A stretch of 63,077 nucleotides of DNA from Microvirga massiliensis (GCF_001006805.1 NZ_LN811354.1:354002-417078), one strand, 5' to 3'. Positions 16,270 through 26,160 are shown, numbered from the stretch's first letter. The notes: generated by a model from the sequence alone, not told the origin. Translations and numbers: made by a program.

Positions 16270-18342
16270 TCAGAACTCCTGCTTCCCGTCCGTCGCGATA
16301 ACCGCATTGGCAGATGAGGCCGCGCGGTCGAGGCGGGCGCGGTAGACGTTCAGATTTTCGATCACCCGTTGCACGTAGTTGCGGGTCTCGTGGAAGGGAA
16401 TGCGTTCGATCCAGTCGACGAGATCGACCTCGGGCTTGCGGGGATCGCCATAGGCCTTGACCCATTTCATCACATTCCCGCCGCCCGCATTGTACGATGC
16501 GAAAGCGAGCACGTGGGACCCGCGCCAATCCTCCATGAGCTCGCCGAGATGGGCGGCGCCGATCTTCGCGTTGTACGCGGCATCCTCGACGAGCTTCTGG
16601 ACGTCGAACCCGACACCGAAACGCTGGGCGGTCCGCTTGGCAGTGGCCGGCATGAGTTGCATCAGCCCGCGTGCACCCGCAGAGGAGATCGCGCGCGGAT
16701 TGAAGGCGCTTTCCTGGCGAGCGATTGCGTAGACCATGGCCGGCTCGACCACGTCGCCGACCGGCGTGAACTCGGGAATCCCGCTTACCGGATAGGCGTG
16801 GAGATCGAGCGGAAGGCCCTGCTGGACGGCGGCTTTTCCGATGACGAGGACGGCCCGCGGGTTGAGGTTCTCGTCTGCGATGCTCGCCAGAGTCTCGAGC
16901 TCGGCTTCACCCTCCAGACTCTGCGCGAGTTCGACGGCAAGAGAGACCGCGAGGTCCTTCTCCCCGATCTTGTGCAGCAGCGCGAATGCTCGTGCCGGCG
17001 TCCTAGCCAGGAAGGCAGTGCGCGCTTCCGGATCTACATGTCCCGGCATGCGCAGTTCGAGAGGCATGCCGAGATGCTCCCGGGCGAGCTGTCCGTAGAA
17101 CGTGATGCCGTTCTCCGCAGCGCGCCGATAGTGTTTCTGCGCATCTTCCGTCTCGCCGGCGGCTTCGGCGGCGCGGGCCTGCCAATAGGCCGCACGGGAG
17201 ACGGAGATCGGGGTTCCCGCGATTGTCGCCGCCTCGGCGAAATGCTTCTTCGCGTCGGCAGGGTTGTTCAGGAATCGCAGCGCGATCCAGCCCGCATGAA
17301 ACTCGGCCTCGATTCTCTGCGCCGGCCCCTCGGCCCCGTGCTGGCTTGCGACCTGATAGGCCGCCTTGGGATCGCCTTCGTCGAGTAGCTCACGGGTAAT
17401 GTAGCGGCGCTCGCTCCACCACCGGTCCCCGTCCACGAGCAGATCGGGATCCTGGGGCGCCTTGGCCATTACATCGGCGGCTTCGACGAGTTTCTTTTGC
17501 CGCTTCAGATACAGCGCGCGCGAGAAGATGTAGGAGGAATCCGTCCGCAGCTGGGACGGCACGGCCGCGAAGGCCTTCTCAGCTTTTTTCTTGCCCTGAT
17601 ATATCCCCATCCGTGCGCGCACGAGTGTCGGGTAATCCTTGCCCGCGCGCTCCGCCGCGCGCAGCGCGCCGCTCCAGTTCTCCCGAAACAAAAGACGCTC
17701 CATCCGGAACCGATGGTCGCTGCTCCGGAGCGCTTCCGAAAAACTTTCCAGGATGCGTCCCTCGAGTTCCGGGCCGAAGAGATCCTCTCGCCAGACATTG
17801 CGGATGATCTCCGTCGCCTTCTCCTCTTCGCTGGCCGATTTCAGGGCGAAAGCCAGTGCGACTCTTCCCGAGGTCGTAAGAGGCGGCTGTGTGGCGAAGT
17901 GCGCACGGATGCGTTCCGGCGACGGGCGCGCTGCGAGGAGGGCCTCCTCGATCCGGCGCTGCAGGGATCGCGACGAGGGCCAATCCGGGTAGTCGCGCTG
18001 GAACGCCAGCAGTCTGTCCAGCCCGAGCCGGGCGCCGGTGCGGATGGCGAACCATTCGGACAGGGCCAATGAGGCCGGTTCGGTAAGCCTAGACCGCAGG
18101 ATGTCCGCTTCCGCGATATCTCCGCTGCGATAGAGGGAAAAGATGCGCGGCAGGTAATCGAAATCGGTCAGTGGGGGCGGCTCCGGCACCTCGAGAGGCG
18201 GAAAGGCCTCCACGTCGAGGATAGCTACCTGAAAGGGTCGCTGGTCGCTTGCACCCCGGTCCGCCGCTGCGACCGTCCCACCGATGCTCGCCAAGAGAGC
18301 ACCCGATGCCAGAAGGCATCCGAGGCCTTGCCGAAGGCTCAT
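16270..18342 (-). CDS. slt: Soluble lytic murein transglycosylase, Slt70-like
   Basis: Periplasmic enzyme cleaving peptidoglycan with 1,6-anhydromuramic acid formation. It has 690 residues from the ATG at 18342, which follows GGGGGATC. The signal peptide is MSLRQGLGCLLASGALLASI with cleavage near VAAA. Most of the protein is an alpha-helical superhelical (TPR-like) ring domain (for example AAYWQARAAEAAGETEDAQK). The catalytic goose-lysozyme-like domain is at about 520-660: ARQESAFNPRAISSAGARGL contains the catalytic Glu, followed by MQLMPATA, AYNAKIGAAHL and FASYNAGGGNV. It is divergent from dapA. Confidence 0.93.
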   Translation of the reverse strand: MSLRQGLGCLLASGALLASIGGTVAAADRGASDQRPFQVAILDVEAFPPLEVPEPPPLTDFDYLPRIFSLYRSGDIAEADILRSRLTEPASLALSEWFAIRTGARLGLDRLLAFQRDYPDWPSSRSLQRRIEEALLAARPSPERIRAHFATQPPLTTSGRVALAFALKSASEEEKATEIIRNVWREDLFGPELEGRILESFSEALRSSDHRFRMERLLFRENWSGALRAAERAGKDYPTLVRARMGIYQGKKKAEKAFAAVPSQLRTDSSYIFSRALYLKRQKKLVEAADVMAKAPQDPDLLVDGDRWWSERRYITRELLDEGDPKAAYQVASQHGAEGPAQRIEAEFHAGWIALRFLNNPADAKKHFAEAATIAGTPISVSRAAYWQARAAEAAGETEDAQKHYRRAAENGITFYGQLAREHLGMPLELRMPGHVDPEARTAFLARTPARAFALLHKIGEKDLAVSLAVELAQSLEGEAELETLASIADENLNPRAVLVIGKAAVQQGLPLDLHAYPVSGIPEFTPVGDVVEPAMVYAIARQESAFNPRAISSAGARGLMQLMPATAKRTAQRFGVGFDVQKLVEDAAYNAKIGAAHLGELMEDWRGSHVLAFASYNAGGGNVMKWVKAYGDPRKPEVDLVDWIERIPFHETRNYVQRVIENLNVYRARLDRAASSANAVIATDGKQEF

Positions 18343-18667
18343 GAGATCCCCCGCTTGTTCCCCGCAAAGTCTCAAGTTGAGACGATTGGCATTGAGGAAA
18401 CACTAACCTGGGCGGTCGGGCAACCCGGCATGCGAAGTGTACAAAGACGCGCCCCGGGGCTTTGACGCTGTCTCTGCCATTGTGACCCGACGGCTTCGGT
18501 CAATTCGCGACTGCAGGCACTCCACGGGATCGGTGGTCGTTTCCCGGACGGCCGCTTCTGCTCCCTCCGGGCGACCGGTTCCCCTTTTCCCAATCCCGCG
18601 CTATGTGTCACGCCCCACCAGCACTTGGCCAAAGGTCGGGCGAAACAGACGCGCGAGGACGCCGCAC
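18343..18667. other. slt-dapA divergent intergenic region
   Basis: About 325 bp with promoters presumably facing both ways. No RNA gene, hairpin terminator or family-like open frame is seen. The dapA frame stays open back to 18437, but that part has no DapA-like sequence. Confidence 0.4.
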
Positions 18668-19552
18668 ATGAAGACACTCAGGGGCTCAATTACGGCGCTC
18701 GTTACGCCCTTCAGGAGCGGTGAGATCGACGAGGATGCCTTCAGGGCTCACATCAACTGGCAGATCGAGTCCGGAACACATGGGCTCGTCCCCGTCGGGA
18801 CGACGGGCGAGAGCCCGACCCTCAGCCACCGCGAGCACGAGCGGATCGTGGAGGTTTGTGTCGAGGAAGCCCGGGGCCGCGTGCCGGTGATCGCCGGTGC
18901 AGGCTCGAACTCGACGGCCGAGGCGATTGCGTTCTCACGGCACGTCGAGAAAGTCGGGGCCGATGCCCTGCTGATCGTCACGCCCTACTACAACAAGCCC
19001 ACTCAGGAGGGACTCTACCGCCATTTCAAGGCGATCAACGATGCCGTCGGCCTGCCGATCATCATCTACAACATTCCGGGGCGGTCGGTCATCGACATGT
19101 CCGTCGAGACCATGGCTCGTCTGTACGAGTTGAAGAACATCGTCGGCGTGAAGGATGCGACCGCGAATGTCGCCCGGGTAAGCCTCCAGCGTCAGGCCAT
19201 GGGCCCGGATTTCATCCAGCTGTCCGGCGAGGACGCGACGGCACTAGGCTTCATGGCGCATGGGGGGCACGGCTGCATCTCCGTCACGTCGAACATCGCG
19301 CCGAAACTCTGCAGTGACTTTCAGGCGGCTTGCCTGAAGGGCGATTATGCTTCGGCCCTGACGATCCAGGATCGGCTGATGCCTCTTCACACCGCGATCT
19401 TCATCGAGACCAATCCCTCTCCGACGAAGTTCGCGCTCGCGGCTCTCGGGCGCATGGAAGAGGACGTCCGCCTCCCGATGATCCCGGTGTCCGAGAAGAC
19501 TCGGGGCGAGGTGCGGGTCGCCATGGTGCACGCAGGACTCCTGAACGCGTAG
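18668..19552 (+). CDS. dapA: 4-hydroxy-tetrahydrodipicolinate synthase
   Basis: First committed enzyme of the lysine/diaminopimelate pathway, condensing pyruvate with aspartate semialdehyde. It has 294 residues, the family norm. Seen are the opening [15 protein letters not shown], the substrate loop [19 protein letters not shown], the catalytic Tyr in [26 protein letters not shown], and the Schiff-base Lys in [11 protein letters not shown] near residue 162. The ATG at 18668 starts the canonical N-terminus. smpB follows on the same strand after 93 bp. Confidence 0.96.
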   Translation: MKTLRGSITALVTPFRSGEIDEDAFRAHINWQIESGTHGLVPVGTTGESPTLSHREHERIVEVCVEEARGRVPVIAGAGSNSTAEAIAFSRHVEKVGADALLIVTPYYNKPTQEGLYRHFKAINDAVGLPIIIYNIPGRSVIDMSVETMARLYELKNIVGVKDATANVARVSLQRQAMGPDFIQLSGEDATALGFMAHGGHGCISVTSNIAPKLCSDFQAACLKGDYASALTIQDRLMPLHTAIFIETNPSPTKFALAALGRMEEDVRLPMIPVSEKTRGEVRVAMVHAGLLNA

Positions 19553-19645
19553 TATCGACGAGCGAGGCTGGCTCCGGGCCTGGGACATCCGTTTCCAAGG
19601 CCCCGTCGGCCTCTCGCGCACCAATCAGGACCGCTGATCAAGACG

Positions 19646-20119
19646 ATGGCCAAGGACCCGAAAAACACACGAAAGGTCGTCGCCGACAACCGAAAGGCTC
19701 GCTTCAATTATGAGATCACCGACACCTACGAGGCGGGCATCGCCCTGACGGGCACGGAGGTCAAGTCGTTGCGGCAGGGGAAGGCGACGATCGGCGAGGC
19801 TTATGCAGGTCCGTCGGGCGAAGAGTTCTTTCTCTTCAACGCTTATATTCCGGAATACCTGCAGGCGAACCGCTTCAATCACGAGACGCGCCGTCCCCGA
19901 CGGCTGCTGCTGCACCGCCGCCAGATCGACAAGCTGATCGGCGCCACGCAGCGGGAAGGATTCACGGTCGTGCCGCTCCGCATCTACTTCAACGAGCGCG
20001 GGCGCGCGAAAGTGGAGATCGGTCTCGGCCGAGGCAAGAAGCTCCACGACAAGCGGGAAACCGAGAAGCAGCGGACCTGGAACCGCGAGCGGAGCCGCCT
20101 CCTGCGGGAGAAGGGCTGA
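19646..20119 (+). CDS. smpB: SsrA-binding protein SmpB
   Basis: RNA-binding partner of tmRNA in trans-translation, which frees stalled ribosomes. It has 157 residues, normal length. Conserved blocks are [49 protein letters not shown] and the basic C-terminal tail [20 protein letters not shown] that enters the mRNA channel. dapA-smpB adjacency is common in Rhizobiales. The stop codon lies in the loop of a perfect 10-bp hairpin (20107-20132). The tmRNA gene itself is not in the window. Confidence 0.97.
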   Translation: MAKDPKNTRKVVADNRKARFNYEITDTYEAGIALTGTEVKSLRQGKATIGEAYAGPSGEEFFLFNAYIPEYLQANRFNHETRRPRRLLLHRRQIDKLIGATQREGFTVVPLRIYFNERGRAKVEIGLGRGKKLHDKRETEKQRTWNRERSRLLREKG

Positions 20120-20132
20120 GCCGCCCTTCTCC
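20107..20132 (+). terminator. Hairpin spanning the smpB stop codon
   Basis: Arms GGAGAAGGGC (20107-20116) and GCCCTTCTCC (20123-20132), perfect over 10 bp, around loop TGAGCC that begins with the smpB TGA stop. No T-run follows. It is either a transcript-end structure between convergent genes or a translational feature. Confidence 0.5.
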
Positions 20133-20160
20133 GAAGCCTGCTCCTGCCTCGTCTCGAAGC

Positions 20161-20805
20161 TCAGTTTCCGGTATTGTCCTCGGGATGGGATTGGCGAATG
20201 CCGTAGCGGCGCTCGAGGGCAGGTGAACGCGAACGCTCAGGCCGATCGCCGTTCTCGCCGGCGCCTTTGACAGCCCGGTCGGCCGGATCGCGGCCGATCT
20301 TTGCGATCAGCTGCGTGATGTCGAGGAACTCGTCCGCCTGTCGGCGGAGCTCATCGGCGACCATTGGGGGCTGCGTGGCAATCGTCGACACCACGGTCAC
20401 ACGGACGCCACGGCGTTGCATCGCCTCGACGAGCGAGCGGAAATCCCCATCGCCGGAGAAGAGAACCATGTGGTCTATGAATGGCGCGAGCTCGAGGGCA
20501 TCGATCGCGAGCTCGATGTCCATGTTGCCCTTCACCTTGCGGCGACCTGTGGAATCGACGAATTCCTTGGTCGGCTTGGTAACGACACGGTATCCATTGT
20601 AATCCAGCCAGTCTATGAGCGGCCGGATGGAGGAATATTCCTGCTCTTCGACGAGCGCCGTGTAGTAGAAAGCCCGAACGAGGCTCCCACGATTCTGGAA
20701 TTCTTTCAAAAGACGCTTGTAGTCGATGTCGAATCCAAGTGTTTTTGTGGTCGCATAGAGATTGGCGCCGTCAATGAATACTGCGATGCGCTGATTACCT
20801 GTCAT
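20161..20805 (-). CDS. NYN-domain (LabA/DUF88-like) protein
   Basis: A PIN-like NYN-domain protein of 214 residues. The fold is a putative metal-dependent RNase. Acidic residues expected for catalysis are seen in AVFIDGANLY (Asp near 11), GNMDIELAIDAL (near 95-101) and LFSGDGDFRSLVEAMQRRG (near 118-121). Residues 1-165 form the domain. The last 45 residues are low-complexity and charged, so a flexible tail is likely. ATG at 20805. It is convergent with smpB. In Rhizobiales a gene of this type is often found near smpB and rsh; its target is not known to me. Confidence 0.85.
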   Translation of the reverse strand: MTGNQRIAVFIDGANLYATTKTLGFDIDYKRLLKEFQNRGSLVRAFYYTALVEEQEYSSIRPLIDWLDYNGYRVVTKPTKEFVDSTGRRKVKGNMDIELAIDALELAPFIDHMVLFSGDGDFRSLVEAMQRRGVRVTVVSTIATQPPMVADELRRQADEFLDITQLIAKIGRDPADRAVKGAGENGDRPERSRSPALERRYGIRQSHPEDNTGN

Positions 20806-21124
20806 GGTGTCTCTCGTGCCGGGTAAAACCCGGGAGCGCTTGCGGTAGCGGCGCTGCAGAAGAACGGTGCGCCGTTACATCCGAAGCGCAGGCAGGCCGC
20901 GTTTGCTCAAAAATAGATTGTTACAAAGCCTGAATGAGCCTGGCACTCCCGCCCGACTGCAGAGCAATTGTCACGGTTTGGTCAAAGCATGGAAACTGGC
21001 CAGATGGCCTAGTTGGCGGACAGGCCAGGGGTCCGGGCCGCCTTGAGTGCGACGGGCAGTCCTCGAGCGGCCGATGTCGAGGATGCGAGAGCCGGGCAGA
21101 GCCTCTGCTCCGGCGAGCCGGAGC
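20806..21124. other. Intergenic region downstream of rsh
   Basis: About 319 bp with no gene recognised. Near its right end the minus strand carries a short perfect stem GCTCCG-gctcgc-CGGAGC just beyond the rsh stop, without a T-run. The rest should hold the promoter of the NYN gene. Confidence 0.35.
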
Positions 21125-23287
21125 CTAGCCTGTCACCCGTTCGACGCGGCTGACGACCCGCTTCGCGCGCAGTTCCGCAATGATCGCGTTCAGGTGCTTC
21201 AGATCCCAGACCGACAGATCGATCGTTAGCTCCGTGAAGTCATGGGTGCGCCGGACCATCGAGATGTTGTCGATGTTCCCATCGTGATCGGCGATCACCT
21301 GCGAGATCTGTGCCAGCGTGCCGGGCTCGTTGATGGATTGCAGGGAGATCCGAGCGGGAAACCGCTGGGGCTCGCTCGCTTCCACGTCCCAGCGCACATC
21401 GATCCACCGCTCCGGCTCGTTGTCGAAAGCGGCGAGAGCCGCCGACTGGATCGGGTAGATCGTAACGCCCTCGCCGGGTGTCAGGATGCCGACGATCCGG
21501 TCCCCCGGAACGGCTCCGCCATTGGGAGCGAAGCGGACGGGAAGATCCGAATTCAGGCCGCGGATCGGGATTCCAGGGCCGCCTTCAGCCCCGTCGATCG
21601 TTCCTCGTGCTCTGCTCCGGGCGGCCTCGCCGGCCAGTCTCCGGTCATCCTTGTGCTCGGGATAGACGGCCCGGACCACGTCGCCCGAGAACATCTCGCC
21701 GCGGCCGACGGCGGCCAGGACGTCCTCGAAGCTCGCGCGCGCCAGCCGGGGAAGCGCTCCCTTCAGCTTCTCGTCCGAGAAGGGCTTTCCGGCTCGCTCG
21801 AAAGCGCGCTCGAGGATCTGGCGGCCGAGCCCGGTATATTGACGTCGTACCGCGGCGCGAGTGGCTCGCCGGATCGAGGCCCGAGCCTTGCCGGTCACGA
21901 CGAGCGACTCCCACGCCGCAGGCGGCGTCTGGCCGTCCGCACGCACGATCTCGACCTCGTCGCCGTTCTGAAGCTCCGTCAGGAGCGGCGCCATCCGGCC
22001 ATTGATCTTGCAGCCGACAGCCGTGTTTCCGACGTCCGTGTGGACCGCATAGGCGAAGTCGATCGGGGTGGCGCCGCGCGGCAGAGCGATGAGACGGCCC
22101 TTCGGGGTGAAGCAGAAGACCTGATCGTGGAAAAGCTCGAGCTTGGTGTGCTCGAGAAATTCCTCCGGATTGTCGCCCTCGGCGAGGAGTTCCACGGTTC
22201 TCCGGAGCCACTGATAGGCCCGGCTTTCGCCGACGAGCTGGCCGTCGCCGTTGAGGCTGTCCTTGTAGAGGGAATGGGCCGCAATCCCGTATTCCGCCAC
22301 CTCGTCCATGGCCTCGGTGCGAATCTGCAACTCCACACGCTGGCTGCCTGGTCCGATCACCGTGGTATGGATCGAGCGATAATCATTCTGCTTCGGCGTC
22401 GAGATGTAGTCCTTGAACCGGCCCGGCACCGTCGGCCAGGTCGTGTGGACGACACCGAGAGCCCGGTAGCACTCGTCGATCTCCTTCACGAGCACCCGGA
22501 AACCGAAGATATCGGACAACTGCTCGAAGGCGACGGATTTGCGCTCCATCTTGCGCCAGATCGAGTATGGCCGCTTCTGTCGTCCTTTGACCCGCGCGGC
22601 GATCCCGCGGTCCCTCAGCTTCGCAGTGAGATCGCGCTCGATCTCGTCGACGAGCTTCTCGCTTTTCGCCGTCAGGTCCTGGAGATGCTTGCTGATCGTG
22701 TTGTAGGCATCCGGGTTCAAGGTCCGGAACGACAGATCCTCCAGTTCCTCCCGCATCTCGTGGATGCCCATGCGGCCCGCGAGAGGCGCATAGATGTCGA
22801 GCGTCTCCTCGGCGATGCGGCGACGCTTCTCCTCCGGCATGAATTGGAGGGTTCGCATGTTGTGGAGGCGATCCGCCAGCTTGACGAGGAGGACGCGCAC
22901 ATCATCCGCGACGGCGAGAAGGAGCTTCCGGAAGTTCTCGCCCTGGGCGGCCCGCTTGGAGACGAGATCCAGGCGCTTGATCTTGGTGAGCCCATCGACG
23001 AGAGCGCCGATCTGCGGACCGAAGGTCTTATTGATCTCCTCGAGCGTCGCTTCCGTATCCTCAACGGTGTCGTGCAGGACAGCGGCTGCGATCGTAGCGT
23101 CGTCGAGCCTCATATCCGTCAGGATGGCCGCCACTTCGAGAGGGTGCCCAAAAAAAGGGTCTCCGGAGGCGCGCTTCTGGTTGCCATGCGCCATCATGGC
23201 GTAGACGTAGGCACGGTTGAGGAGCGCCTCGTCCGCCGCGGGGTTGTAACGTTTGACCCGCTCGACGAGCTCGTACTGGCGCATCAT
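21125..23287 (-). CDS. rsh: Bifunctional (p)ppGpp synthetase/hydrolase, RelA/SpoT homologue
   Basis: Makes and degrades the stringent-response alarmone (p)ppGpp. It has 720 residues and the long Rsh architecture. The HD hydrolase domain is at about 25-180 (AYVYAMMAHGNQKRASGDPF, VLHDTVEDTEAT with the HD pair intact, ADRLHNMRTL). The synthetase domain is at about 240-350 (FGFRVLVKEIDECYRALGVV, DYISTPKQNDYRSIHTTV, EYGIAAHSLYK). TGS follows near 400-460 (RLIALPRGATPIDFAYAVHT) and a C-terminal ACT domain (DHDGNIDNISMVRRTHDFTE). Both catalytic centres look intact, so a bifunctional enzyme is expected, as usual in Rhizobiales. Two adjacent ATG codons (23287, 23284) could start it. rpoZ lies upstream on the same strand but ends in an intrinsic terminator. 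Confidence 0.96.
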   Translation of the reverse strand: MMRQYELVERVKRYNPAADEALLNRAYVYAMMAHGNQKRASGDPFFGHPLEVAAILTDMRLDDATIAAAVLHDTVEDTEATLEEINKTFGPQIGALVDGLTKIKRLDLVSKRAAQGENFRKLLLAVADDVRVLLVKLADRLHNMRTLQFMPEEKRRRIAEETLDIYAPLAGRMGIHEMREELEDLSFRTLNPDAYNTISKHLQDLTAKSEKLVDEIERDLTAKLRDRGIAARVKGRQKRPYSIWRKMERKSVAFEQLSDIFGFRVLVKEIDECYRALGVVHTTWPTVPGRFKDYISTPKQNDYRSIHTTVIGPGSQRVELQIRTEAMDEVAEYGIAAHSLYKDSLNGDGQLVGESRAYQWLRRTVELLAEGDNPEEFLEHTKLELFHDQVFCFTPKGRLIALPRGATPIDFAYAVHTDVGNTAVGCKINGRMAPLLTELQNGDEVEIVRADGQTPPAAWESLVVTGKARASIRRATRAAVRRQYTGLGRQILERAFERAGKPFSDEKLKGALPRLARASFEDVLAAVGRGEMFSGDVVRAVYPEHKDDRRLAGEAARSRARGTIDGAEGGPGIPIRGLNSDLPVRFAPNGGAVPGDRIVGILTPGEGVTIYPIQSAALAAFDNEPERWIDVRWDVEASEPQRFPARISLQSINEPGTLAQISQVIADHDGNIDNISMVRRTHDFTELTIDLSVWDLKHLNAIIAELRAKRVVSRVERVTG

Positions 23288-23393
23288 CGCGCGGACAACC
23301 CTTTGGCTGAAGCTAATCGGCTGAACTGAAAAGATAATCTTGCGAGCTGGGCTTTCGCAAGGGTCGTGGATGCCGCCGTCCGATCCGGAAATG

Positions 23394-23417
23394 AAAAAGC
23401 CCGGCCGAAGCCGGGCT
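23394..23417 (-). terminator. Rho-independent terminator of rpoZ
   Basis: Read on the minus strand: AGCCCGGC-TTCG-GCCGGGCT then a T-run. Perfect 8-bp stem with a UUCG tetraloop between rpoZ and rsh, so rsh probably has its own promoter or depends on read-through. Confidence 0.92.
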
Positions 23418-23437
23418 GATAACGAATACCTGCGGGA

Positions 23438-23836
23438 TCACTCCCGCTCGTCTTCCTCGGTCGCGGCAGGAGGAACGAGACCCTCCAGCCCGCGCAGGAG
23501 ATCCTCCTCGCTCATCCGATCGAACTGGATGTCGGCGTCCGAATCTGCGGTCGAGGCCGCCGCTGTGTTGCCGAGGAGCGGCACGGTCTCCGCCTCGGGC
23601 TCGTCCACCTCGACATATTTCTGGAGCGAGTGGATGAGCTGCTCCTTGAGATCGTCGGGCGCTATCGTCTGTTCTGCGATCTCGCGCAGTGCGACCACGG
23701 GATTCTTGTCCCGGTCGCGGTCGACGGTCAGCGGCGCACCGGACGAAATCAGGCGAGCCCGATGGCTGGCGAGCAGAACGAGCTCGAACCGGTTTTCGAC
23801 CTTATCGATGCAATCTTCGACGGTCACACGAGCCAT
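23438..23836 (-). CDS. rpoZ: RNA polymerase omega subunit
   Basis: Small subunit that helps assemble RNA polymerase. It has 132 residues. The N-terminal 70 residues are the omega fold ([48 protein letters not shown]). The acidic C-terminal extension, ending EEDERE, is common in alphaproteobacteria. It sits directly upstream of rsh; rpoZ next to rsh/spoT is a very conserved pairing, and omega is linked to (p)ppGpp sensing. ATG at 23836 has GGAGCCGAT upstream on the minus strand. Confidence 0.96.
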   Translation of the reverse strand: MARVTVEDCIDKVENRFELVLLASHRARLISSGAPLTVDRDRDKNPVVALREIAEQTIAPDDLKEQLIHSLQKYVEVDEPEAETVPLLGNTAAASTADSDADIQFDRMSEEDLLRGLEGLVPPAATEEDERE

Positions 23837-24156
23837 GAAAATCGGCTCCTTCTGGCAGATCAGCGGAAGGGGGAAGGGCGTCTGTTATCCCGAAACGACC
23901 AGAAAAACAAGAGAATTGCTGCCGCGGTCTCGCGCTTGGTGCTTCTTGCCCGCCATCGTGTGGACAGACGGGGCCGATTGGACCGAGGCTGGCCCCGGGG
24001 CTGCCTTGACAGGTGCCGGGGGCGATGCGAGTTCGCCCCCGCTGGAGCTGATATCGATCCTGTGGAGCAGCTCTCTTCTTTGATTTCCGCGCATTTTCAA
24101 CGGTGAGCCGGATCTCGCTCTCCTGAAAATGCCCCAGGCAACGGAGCAGGCCCGTC
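23837..24156. other. rpoZ-fabD divergent intergenic region
   Basis: About 320 bp containing promoters for both directions. Open frames here (for example 23885-24100, minus) show no family resemblance. No RNA gene seen. Confidence 0.4.
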
Positions 24157-25101
24157 ATGCGCGCATTCGTGTTTCCAGGCCAGGGCAGCCAAGCGGTCGG
24201 AATGGGCAAGGCTCTCGCCGATGCCTTCCCCCAGGCCCGGGCTGTCTTCGACGAAGTGGACGATGCGCTCGGTGAGAAACTCTCCTCAGTGATGTGGAAC
24301 GGGCCGGCCGATACGCTAACGCTTACCGCGAACGCCCAGCCGGCCCTGATGGCGGCAAGCCTCGCCGTCATGCGCGTCCTCGAGGCGGAGGCGGGCCTGG
24401 ACATCAAAAGGGACATCGGGTTTGTGGCCGGCCACTCCCTCGGGGAATACTCCGCCCTGGCGGCCGCCGGCGCGATCGGCTTGGCCGATACGGCGCGGCT
24501 GCTTCGCATTCGAGGCAACGCCATGCAGGAAGCGGTGCCGGTGGGCGAGGGCGCCATGGCTGCCCTGCTGGGCCTCGAACTCGAGCAAGTCCTCGAAATC
24601 GTCCGCGAGGCGGCCCAGGGTGAAGTCTGCGATCCCGCAAACGACAATGGCGGCGGCCAGGTCGTCATCTCCGGGCATCGCACCGCAGTCGAACGGGCGA
24701 TATCCCTGGCACAGGCCAGGGGAGCGAAGCGTGCGATCATGCTTACGGTCTCGGCGCCATTCCATTGCGCGCTGATGGCCCCAGCGGCAGAGGTCATGAG
24801 AGAGGCCTTGGCAAAGGTCGCGATTCAGGCTCCGGCCGCGCCGCTCATGGCGAATGTGACCGCCAGCCCCGTGACCGATCCGGAAGCCATCCGCGAGGGT
24901 CTCGTTCGGCAGGTCACCGGAACCGTCCGGTGGCGCGAATCCGTGGCCGCGATGTCTGGCGCCGGTGCCACCAGCTTCTTCGAGATCGGCGCCGGGAAGG
25001 TTTTGGCCGGCCTCGTCAAGCGGATCGCGTCTGCTGCGACGGCCATCTCGGTCGGCACCCCCGAGGATGTGGCATCCGCCAAGGCTGCGCTTCGGAGCTG
25101 A
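24157..25101 (+). CDS. fabD: Malonyl-CoA:ACP transacylase
   Basis: Loads malonyl groups onto ACP for fatty-acid elongation. It has 314 residues. Seen are the opening AFVFPGQGSQAVGMGKAL, nucleophile Ser in GHSLGEYSALAAAGA near residue 92, the Arg-containing IRGNAMQEAVP near 117, and the catalytic His in SAPFHCALMAPA near 202. It is first in a plus-strand run fabD-fabG-acpP-fabF-mltG-yicC-gmk. fabG follows after 84 bp. Confidence 0.96.
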   Translation: MRAFVFPGQGSQAVGMGKALADAFPQARAVFDEVDDALGEKLSSVMWNGPADTLTLTANAQPALMAASLAVMRVLEAEAGLDIKRDIGFVAGHSLGEYSALAAAGAIGLADTARLLRIRGNAMQEAVPVGEGAMAALLGLELEQVLEIVREAAQGEVCDPANDNGGGQVVISGHRTAVERAISLAQARGAKRAIMLTVSAPFHCALMAPAAEVMREALAKVAIQAPAAPLMANVTASPVTDPEAIREGLVRQVTGTVRWRESVAAMSGAGATSFFEIGAGKVLAGLVKRIASAATAISVGTPEDVASAKAALRS

Positions 25102-25185
25102 CCCTGTGATGGGCTCCGTCGGCCCGTTCGAGATCCGCCGGCGGATGGGCCAGCGGCTTCCGCATTCGAGCACAAGGAGACTGAG

Positions 25186-25923
25186 ATGTTCGATCTGACC
25201 GGCAAGAAGGCGCTCGTCACCGGCGCAACCGGGGGTATCGGAGGGGCGATCGCACGAGCGCTGCACAGCCAGGGAGCCTCGGTCACGCTGTCGGGGACTC
25301 GGCGAGAAGCCCTTGATGCGCTCGCAGCGAGCCTCGGAGATCGCGTGCAGATCGTCGAGGCGAATCTGAGCGATCGAAATTCGGTCGAGGAACTCGTTCC
25401 CGCCGCCGAAACGGCCATGGGCGGTCTCGACATCCTCGTCAACAACGCAGGCGTCACGCGCGACAACCTCTTCCTCCGCATGAAGGACGAGGAGTGGGAT
25501 ACGGTGATCGCGGTCAATCTCACCGCCGCGTTCCGGCTGTCGCGAGCGGCCGTGAAAGGCATGATGCGGCGGCGCTTCGGGCGCATCATCAATATCGGCT
25601 CGGTCGTCGGATCAACCGGAAATCCGGGGCAGGGGAACTATGCCGCCTCCAAGGCAGGCCTCGTCGGCATGACCAAGGCGCTGGCCGCCGAGGTCGCGAG
25701 CCGGGGAATCACCGTCAATTGCATAGCCCCGGGGTTCATCGAGTCGCCGATGACCGAGGCGCTGAACGAGAAGCAGCGGGAGTCGATCCTCGCTACGATC
25801 CCCATGTCCCGGCTCGGGACCGGCGACGAGATCGCGGCGGCTGCGCTTTATCTCGCCTCCGCCGAAGCTGCCTACGTGACCGGGCAAACGCTCCACGTGA
25901 ATGGCGGAATGGCAATGTTCTAG
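25186..25923 (+). CDS. fabG: 3-oxoacyl-ACP reductase
   Basis: NADPH-dependent reductase of the short-chain dehydrogenase family, acting in the first reductive step of fatty-acid elongation. It has 245 residues. The cofactor loop is TGATGGIGGAIARAL (residues 11-25), NNAG in ILVNNAGVTRDN, and the active site Ser (GSVVGSTGNPGQ) with YAASKAG (Tyr/Lys). The C-terminal AYVTGQTLHVNGGMAMF is the FabG signature. AGGAGA lies before the ATG. The context with fabD and acpP makes FabG more likely than a generic SDR. Confidence 0.96.
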   Translation: MFDLTGKKALVTGATGGIGGAIARALHSQGASVTLSGTRREALDALAASLGDRVQIVEANLSDRNSVEELVPAAETAMGGLDILVNNAGVTRDNLFLRMKDEEWDTVIAVNLTAAFRLSRAAVKGMMRRRFGRIINIGSVVGSTGNPGQGNYAASKAGLVGMTKALAAEVASRGITVNCIAPGFIESPMTEALNEKQRESILATIPMSRLGTGDEIAAAALYLASAEAAYVTGQTLHVNGGMAMF

Positions 25924-26160
25924 AAAGGCTTGCGTTAAATCGTGCCGATTTGGGCCAAGTCGTTCGCCCTACTCGCCAGATGCTGGAACCCTGTGTTAAT
26001 CATCGCGCAATCCGGCTTGAGGGGTTGACCGGCAACTTGAATTGGGGCTTTGCACCCGGGCGCGGCGGTCTTGCTGCCCGCCGGAGATCCTGACCTGCGT
26101 ACTATTCCATAACCGCCCAGGTTGTGCCGGGCGGGAGCCAGCCACGAATGAGGAAAGAAC

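Noticed and set aside
21099..21124. Short GC-rich stem after the rsh stop as a terminator
   Set aside because: No T-run follows and the stem is only six pairs with a sensible loop; evidence too weak to call.
21242..23329. A 695-codon open frame on the plus strand opposite rsh
   Set aside because: It is a mirror frame produced by high GC codon bias over a clearly real rsh gene; its sequence is Arg/Gly/Asp-rich and shows no domain.
23885..24100. 71-codon minus-strand frame between rpoZ and fabD
   Set aside because: No family resemblance and no convincing ribosome site; it lies in an expected promoter region.
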